Positions 59,202 through 64,000 of a DNA stretch of 64,000 nt are shown in pieces. Each line of letters opens with the position of its first letter. Position 1 is the first letter of the stretch. The notes under the pieces are model-generated. The model ran no database searches, had not been told where the DNA came from, and saw only the letters and a list, made by a program, of their open reading frames with translations. The translations under genes were made by a program, and so were the position numbers. The DNA comes from Aerococcaceae bacterium zg-1292 (GTDB lineage Bacteria; Bacillota; Bacilli; Lactobacillales; Aerococcaceae). The stretch is from NCBI GenBank assembly GCA_016126655.1, contig CP065955.1, forward strand, positions 727,001 to 791,000, read 5' to 3'.

Positions 59202-59990
59202 GTGGCTTTAACACCTTCAGAAATTTTACATAAAGAATTTGACACGAAATTTAGAGGCTATGATCCGGATGAAGTCAATGACTTTTTGGATGTAATTGTA
59301 GCAGAATTTGAAAAGTTAACTCTTTCTAATAAAGAATTAACAAGTAAGATGTCAGATATGCAAGATAAATTAAACTATTTCCAACAATTACAAGATTCAT
59401 TGAATAACTCGATTGTTATTGCTCAAGAAGCAGCTGATCGTTTAAAACAAAATGCCCGTAAAGAAGCAGAGTTAATTTTATTCGAGGCAGAGCGTGAAGC
59501 GGATCGTTTAGTGATGGATGCGACTCAACGTACACAATCAATTGTTAGTGAAACGGAACAATTACAATCATATGGGCAAGAATTCCGTAAAAAATTAACC
59601 AACATGGTTGAAGCACAATTAGCCCTTATCAATAAACCGGAATATCAAGAGTTATTCGACTCAACGGCTGTCTCTAATTCGTTGAATTCACTAAAATCGT
59701 CAAGTTCTATTAATGAACGTGTGGACGCATTAGAGCAAGAATCAGCTGAAGCGGTTCAGGCAACACCAGCGTTTGAAGAAATGACATTTCCAACAGTTGA
59801 CAGCCAACCGGCTTATGAACCAGAAGAGGAAGAAATGATTTTTCCAACGGTAGATAGTTTCGACGAAGCACCCGTTGACGAATCCTTTGACGAACCCTTT
59901 GATGTGGAGGGGTTAATCGCGACACATGAAGAACCTTCTGTTCCTGAAAGTGTCATCGGTAGAACAATCCGCATTGACTTACCAGAATAA
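59202..59990 (+). CDS. divIVA: Cell-division polarity protein DivIVA
   Basis: GTG 59202, nine bases after AAAGGA, gives 262 aa starting with the conserved LTPSEILHKEFDTKFRGYDPDEVNDFLD membrane-curvature domain split at residue 28. A central coiled coil (about 35-150) and an acidic tail with two EEMxFPTVDS repeats (about 190-225) follow. DivIVA marks poles and septa. A GTG at 59196 is only three bases from the ribosome site. The ileS T-box begins 20 bases behind the stop. Confidence 0.93.
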   Translation: MALTPSEILHKEFDTKFRGYDPDEVNDFLDVIVAEFEKLTLSNKELTSKMSDMQDKLNYFQQLQDSLNNSIVIAQEAADRLKQNARKEAELILFEAEREADRLVMDATQRTQSIVSETEQLQSYGQEFRKKLTNMVEAQLALINKPEYQELFDSTAVSNSLNSLKSSSSINERVDALEQESAEAVQATPAFEEMTFPTVDSQPAYEPEEEEMIFPTVDSFDEAPVDESFDEPFDVEGLIATHEEPSVPESVIGRTIRIDLPE

Positions 59991-60000
59991 TGAAAAAGTA

Positions 60001-60235
60001 TAGGACAACAGCTGGATTATATATTTAAGCGAGTCAAGAATTGGTGTGAGCTTGGCAATCTCTGTAATACAGCTTATCACCTATATACCTTGTTTTAGCG
60101 AACCGCAAAACGCAGTAGTTAGAACCGCTTCAATAGCGTTAACATGAATGAGATGATGAGTAAACGATGGTTTACTGATTAAATTGGGTGGTACCACGTT
60201 ACTGACGTCCCTTTGTATAGGGGCGTCTTTTTGAT
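60001..60235 (+). promoter_or_regulatory. T-box riboswitch before ileS
   Basis: Stem I region starts near 60004; GGTGTGAG and TCACC frame a specifier loop in which ATC (60058-60060), an isoleucine codon, is the best candidate. The T-box sequence GGGTGGTACCACG is at 60186-60198. The competing terminator is GACGTCCC/GGGGCGTC (60204-60227) with TTTTTG. Uncharged tRNA-Ile should stabilise the antiterminator and turn on ileS. Confidence 0.9.
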
Positions 60236-60278
60236 TTATTAATAAAAAATTAATGCAATAAAAAGATTGGAGAATATG

Positions 60279-63062
60279 ATGAAATTAAAAGACACATTAA
60301 ATCTCGGTAAAACGAATTTTGCGATGCGTGCAAATTTACCGACCAAAGAAGTTGAATTACAAGCAGAATGGGAGCAAGCAGAATTATATAAAAAGATTCA
60401 AGAAAAAAATGCGAATCGACCGGCCTATATTTTGCATGATGGTCCTCCGTATGCGAACGGAAAATTACATATGGGGCACGCATTAAATAAAATTTCTAAA
60501 GATTTTATTATCCGCTATAAATCAATGTCAGGATTCCGTGCGCCATATATTCCTGGTTGGGATACACATGGATTGCCGATTGAAGCTGCCTTAACGAATT
60601 CTGAAGGGATTGACCGTAAAAAATTCTCTGTAGCTGATTTCAGACGATTATGTGAAGAGTATGCACTAAAACAAGTTGACGAACAACGCCAAGACTTTAA
60701 ACGTCTCGGTGTGACGGGTGATTGGGACCATCCATACTTAACATTACAACCAAAATATGAGGCAGAACAATTACGTATTTTTGGTAAGATGGCTGAAAAA
60801 GGTTATATCTATAAAGGCTTAAAACCAATTTACTGGTCACCATCCAGTGAGTCATCTTTAGCAGAAGCAGAAATTGAATATAAAGATGTGACCTCACCAT
60901 CTATTTATGTTGCGTTTAAAGTATTAGATGGAAAAGGAGTAGTACCTGAAAATGCAGAATTTGTTATTTGGACAACGACACCATGGACGTTACCAGCTAA
61001 CTTAGGGATTTCTGTATCACCGGATGCGACGTATGTTGCAGTACAAGTGGCAGAGCGTTTATTTATCGTCGCAAAAGAATTATTAGAAATGGTTGCTGAA
61101 GCGGTAGAGTGGAAGGAGTATGAGATTGTATCTGAATACCAAGGTGCTCAATTTGACCGTTTAACCGCGCAACATCCATTTTATGACCGCGAGTCGCTTG
61201 TAATGGTCGGAGACCATGTTACATTAGACACCGGTACTGGTTTAGTACATACGGCACCTGGACACGGTGAAGATGACTACCAAGTAGGTTTACGTTATCA
61301 ATTAGATATTTTATCACCACTAGATAACCGTGGTCATTTTACAGCTGAAGCACCTAGATTTGAAGGAATGTTCTACTTAAAAGCGAATAAAGTTGTTATT
61401 GAAACATTAATTGAAAATAATCGTTTATTAGCACAGGACGAATTAATGCATAGCTATCCACATGATTGGCGTACGAAAAAACCGGTTATTTATCGTGCAA
61501 CACCACAATGGTTTGCGTCCATTGATAAATTCCGTCAGCAATTATTAACAGCTGTTGAACATGATGTAACATGGCATCATCCATCTGGTCAAGTTCGTAT
61601 TTACAATATGTTACGTGACCGTGGTGATTGGGTGATTTCACGTCAACGTGTATGGGGTGTGCCATTACCAATTTTCTATGCTGAAAATGGCGAAGCAATT
61701 TTAGATAATGCAGTCATCGAACATGTTGCTAATCTGGTAGAAGAGAACGGTTCTAATATCTGGTTTGAACGCGACGCCAAAGAGTTGTTGCCAGAAGGAT
61801 TTACGCATCCTGGTAGTCCAAATGGTGAATTTACTAAAGAGATGGATATAATGGATGTATGGTTCGATTCAGGAACGAGTTATGCGAGTGTCTTAAAACG
61901 TGAAGGGCAACAATTCCCAGCAGATTTATATTTAGAAGGGTCTGACCAATACCGCGGTTGGTTTAACTCAAGCTTTACAACATCTGTTGCAGCTAATAAT
62001 CAACCGCCATACAAAGCCGTGTTGTCTCAAGGTTTTGTAATGGATGGTAAAGGACAAAAAATGAGTAAATCACTCGGTAATGTAATTGTGCCGGAAGAAG
62101 TGATGAAAGAATTAGGTGCGGATATTATTCGTCTATGGGTAGCCAGTGTCGATTATGAAAATGATGTGCGTATTTCTAACGATATTTTAAAACAAGTATC
62201 AGAAACATATCGTAAAATCCGTAATACGATTCGTTTTATGTTATCGAATATTGGGGACTTCAATCCAGAAACGGATAAAGTAGACACATTAAGACCAGTT
62301 GACCAATACTTAATGGCTAAATTTGATGTGTTAGTGAATGAGGTCTTAACCGCTTATGATGAATTCCAATATTCAACAATTTATAAAAAAGTCATCAATT
62401 TTATTACAGTTGATTTATCAGCATTTTACTTGGATTTTGCTAAAGATGTGTTGTATATCGAAGCGGCAGATGCATACCCACGACGTGCTATGCAAACAGT
62501 CATTTATCATGTGTTGCGTGACCTCATTCCATTGTTAACGCCAATCTTACTTCATACGATGGAAGAGGCATGGAAAGAGTTGCCAGGCGCACAAGGCTTT
62601 GTTCAATTACAAGATATGCCAGAAAAACGCGATATTACAGCTGCGCAAGCATTGGTCGAACAATGGGCACCATTCTTTGACGTAAAATCTGCTGTTCATA
62701 AAGCATTAGAAGTGGCTAAAAATGATGACGTGTCACCAATTAAAAAATCATTTGAAGCATCTGTCACAGTTTATGCGCCAGAAGCAGTGATTGAAGAAGT
62801 ATCAGCATTGAGTGATGATTTAGCACAATTATTAATTGTATCACACGTAAGCTTGCAGCCTCTATCATCAGCAGATGAATCAGCAGAAGCGTATGATGAC
62901 TTTAAAGTATTAGTACAACCAGCCCATGGACATGTCTGTGAACGTTGTCGTGCTGTTCGCCCAGAAGTTGGAACCATCGAGGAAGCACCAGAACTATGCC
63001 ACCGCTGCCACGCAATTGTAACTGAACACTTCCCAGAATATTTTACATCAAAAGCAGAATAA
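60279..63062 (+). CDS. ileS: Isoleucyl-tRNA synthetase
   Basis: The protein of 927 aa has the class I motifs PPYANGKLHMGHALNK (HIGH box) and GQKMSKSLGN (KMSKS), the WTTTPWTLPANL and editing-domain (CP1) sequence TGLVHTAPGHGEDDY, and a C-terminal zinc site CERC ... CHRC. It charges tRNA-Ile and edits valine. ATG 60279 (60276 is also possible) follows GGAG; the conserved start KLKDTLNLGKTNFAMRANLP supports it. Controlled by the T-box directly upstream. Confidence 0.96.
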   Translation: MKLKDTLNLGKTNFAMRANLPTKEVELQAEWEQAELYKKIQEKNANRPAYILHDGPPYANGKLHMGHALNKISKDFIIRYKSMSGFRAPYIPGWDTHGLPIEAALTNSEGIDRKKFSVADFRRLCEEYALKQVDEQRQDFKRLGVTGDWDHPYLTLQPKYEAEQLRIFGKMAEKGYIYKGLKPIYWSPSSESSLAEAEIEYKDVTSPSIYVAFKVLDGKGVVPENAEFVIWTTTPWTLPANLGISVSPDATYVAVQVAERLFIVAKELLEMVAEAVEWKEYEIVSEYQGAQFDRLTAQHPFYDRESLVMVGDHVTLDTGTGLVHTAPGHGEDDYQVGLRYQLDILSPLDNRGHFTAEAPRFEGMFYLKANKVVIETLIENNRLLAQDELMHSYPHDWRTKKPVIYRATPQWFASIDKFRQQLLTAVEHDVTWHHPSGQVRIYNMLRDRGDWVISRQRVWGVPLPIFYAENGEAILDNAVIEHVANLVEENGSNIWFERDAKELLPEGFTHPGSPNGEFTKEMDIMDVWFDSGTSYASVLKREGQQFPADLYLEGSDQYRGWFNSSFTTSVAANNQPPYKAVLSQGFVMDGKGQKMSKSLGNVIVPEEVMKELGADIIRLWVASVDYENDVRISNDILKQVSETYRKIRNTIRFMLSNIGDFNPETDKVDTLRPVDQYLMAKFDVLVNEVLTAYDEFQYSTIYKKVINFITVDLSAFYLDFAKDVLYIEAADAYPRRAMQTVIYHVLRDLIPLLTPILLHTMEEAWKELPGAQGFVQLQDMPEKRDITAAQALVEQWAPFFDVKSAVHKALEVAKNDDVSPIKKSFEASVTVYAPEAVIEEVSALSDDLAQLLIVSHVSLQPLSSADESAEAYDDFKVLVQPAHGHVCERCRAVRPEVGTIEEAPELCHRCHAIVTEHFPEYFTSKAE

Positions 63063-63135
63063 TACTTTTTGCGATAATGTGTGCGTTGTTAGCATGACTA
63101 ATCGTGATGTAAAGTGCTTCGGTATATAGCATAAC

Positions 63136-63186
63136 AGCAGTTGAAAGTATTGAATGAATCATTCGGCTTTCAACTGCTTCTTTATT
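63136..63186 (+). terminator. Terminator of ileS
   Basis: AGCAGTTGAAAG (63136-63147) pairs perfectly with CTTTCAACTGCT (63167-63178), with an inner TGAATGA/TCATTCG stem, followed by TCTTTATTTG. The remaining 200 bases to the next gene are AT-rich with no clear feature. Confidence 0.85.
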
Positions 63187-63399
63187 TGTTATTTTTGTAT
63201 ATTTTTTTCACAAAATGTTTTATAATGATACTAGAATGAGCATCTCGATGATGAGGAATGAACGCGTTATTTCTCGATTCCGAAGATAAGAAAATAGGAT
63301 GCGTATGATGAAGTTTTTGATATTGTAGGCCTTATGATGTTAGGTATAGCGTGCCGTAATTATTATATGACATGATTGTTTAGGAAGGGGACTGATTAT

Positions 63400-63855
63400 G
63401 TGAAAAAAATCGGTATTATTTGTCTATCTATACATATCATTATTTTATTTCTATTGAGAACCTATCGTATTATCAATAATAATCAAACAGTCTTACTAAC
63501 AGTTATATGTTTAATGTTATTTATTTTTTTAAAATATTTATTCTCAAATGCAAGTAAATGTAGAATAAAAAGGAGAATCAAATCAATGACAAGACCTATT
63601 TTATATTTTAGTGATAAGTGCCCCGATACAGCACCATTTGTCACGGTGTTAAAAGAATTAGCAGTAGATTATGATGAGGTTAATATTACTGCATCAATCC
63701 CTAATTTAAAGCGCTTTTTAAACTTACGGGATACCCAAGAGGTCTTTGACGCCAAAAAGGCACTAAATCAAGTAGGTATTCCAGTATTGGTTACTGAGGA
63801 CGCCCAGTTAATTTTTGATGAAACCACGCTTCGTGAATATTATGATGAAACATAG
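63400..63855 (+). CDS. Glutaredoxin-like protein, possibly with two-span membrane anchor
   Basis: Residues from ATG 63586 (89 aa, behind AAAAGGAG) form a glutaredoxin/thioredoxin fold with CPDTAPF at the redox site, a single cysteine, and GIPVLVTEDAQLIFDE. The same frame runs upstream to GTG 63400, itself behind GGAAGGGG, adding two hydrophobic spans (about 4-22 and 32-47) and a KCRIKRRIKS linker. Either a membrane-tethered 151-aa protein or two nested starts are possible. The TAG stop lies in an ACATAGTGTG repeat-start motif. Confidence 0.65.
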   Translation: MKKIGIICLSIHIIILFLLRTYRIINNNQTVLLTVICLMLFIFLKYLFSNASKCRIKRRIKSMTRPILYFSDKCPDTAPFVTVLKELAVDYDEVNITASIPNLKRFLNLRDTQEVFDAKKALNQVGIPVLVTEDAQLIFDETTLREYYDET

Positions 63856-63880
63856 TGTGCCCGAGAAAGTGTAGTGCTGA
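63848..63880 (+). repeat. Head fragment of the dispersed repeat
   Basis: GAAACATAGTGTGCCCGAGAAAGTG matches the start of the repeat family in sequence and in its place over the stop codon; the remainder is not recognisable. Confidence 0.45.
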
Positions 63881-63978
63881 TTACTGTTAGCAAGTTGGCG
63901 GGAAATCGAATGTACGAGTGATTTGTAAAAGACGTGTTATTTAAGCATTATTGAGCCTAGAAAGGAGTGAATGTAGAA

Positions 63979-64000
63979 ATGAATAAAGAACAATTGATGG
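63979..64000 (+). CDS. Start of a gene cut by the window end
   Basis: ATG 63979 follows AAAGGAG with 11-base spacing and opens MNKEQLM. Too little is present for any assignment. Confidence 0.5.

Overview
The window is low-GC Gram-positive DNA with the gene content of the Lactobacillales. Supporting signs are an OpuA glycine-betaine transporter with fused permease and binding protein, many PTS systems, a LicT antitermination system, a preQ1-II riboswitch in front of queT, CcpA-type cre sites, an ileS T-box and a cysteine-free ribosomal protein L32. A family such as Aerococcaceae or Carnobacteriaceae is a guess from gene content; I could not test it.

Layout. 1-3.7 kb: end of a ROK-family gene, then opuA on the minus strand behind an 11+11 bp inverted-repeat operator. 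4.6-8.2 kb: fructose-family PTS, class II aldolase and DeoR regulator. 8.2-15.6 kb: a beta-glucoside regulon (licT, bglP, two GH1 6-phospho-beta-glucosidases, a HAD phosphatase) with two RAT antiterminator/terminator leaders. 16-20.9 kb: an aldehyde dehydrogenase with a cre site, a FetAB-type exporter and a YtnP-type lactonase. 21-29.8 kb: a butanoyl-CoA module (two acyl-CoA dehydrogenases, LysR regulator, thiolase, 3-hydroxyacyl-CoA dehydrogenase, enoyl-CoA hydratase, CoA transferase) with a near-cre motif before each of its three transcription units. 30-32.5 kb: a YesM/YesN-type two-component system. 32.6-36 kb: an envelope methionine-sulfoxide repair operon (ccdA, Met-rich lipoprotein, thioredoxin-like lipoprotein, msrAB). 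36-49.7 kb: DUF2087 protein, MFS carrier, PatB-type lyase, a very long class A PBP, trhO, lipid kinase, DUF2187 and DUF1576 proteins and a MarR regulator. 49.7-64 kb: housekeeping genes (sodA, rpmF, ung, queT, mreBCD, perR, yggT, ylmH, divIVA, T-box-ileS) and a glutaredoxin-like gene; a Tad2/DUF2829-like gene sits next to ung.

The strongest unexplained signal is a dispersed family of roughly 115-bp intergenic repeats, with about 20 intact, diverged or truncated copies in this window on both strands. Copies fold into nested helices whose paired positions change together (for example CCTCGA/TCGAGG, ACTTGA/TCAAGT, GGCTTGA/TCAAGCC, CTGAAATGA/TCATTTCAG) around a variable inner hairpin. Well-preserved copies lie between a stop codon and the next Shine-Dalgarno, in the orientation of the neighbouring gene, and some supply the stop codon itself. 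One copy is nested inside another. This suggests a mobile or spreading structured RNA element, comparable in kind to pneumococcal BOX/RUP elements, but I cannot tie it to a named family.

A second lead is the msrAB operon: both of its small lipoproteins carry regularly spaced methionines, as if they were oxidisable substrates or sinks for the co-encoded sulfoxide reductase.
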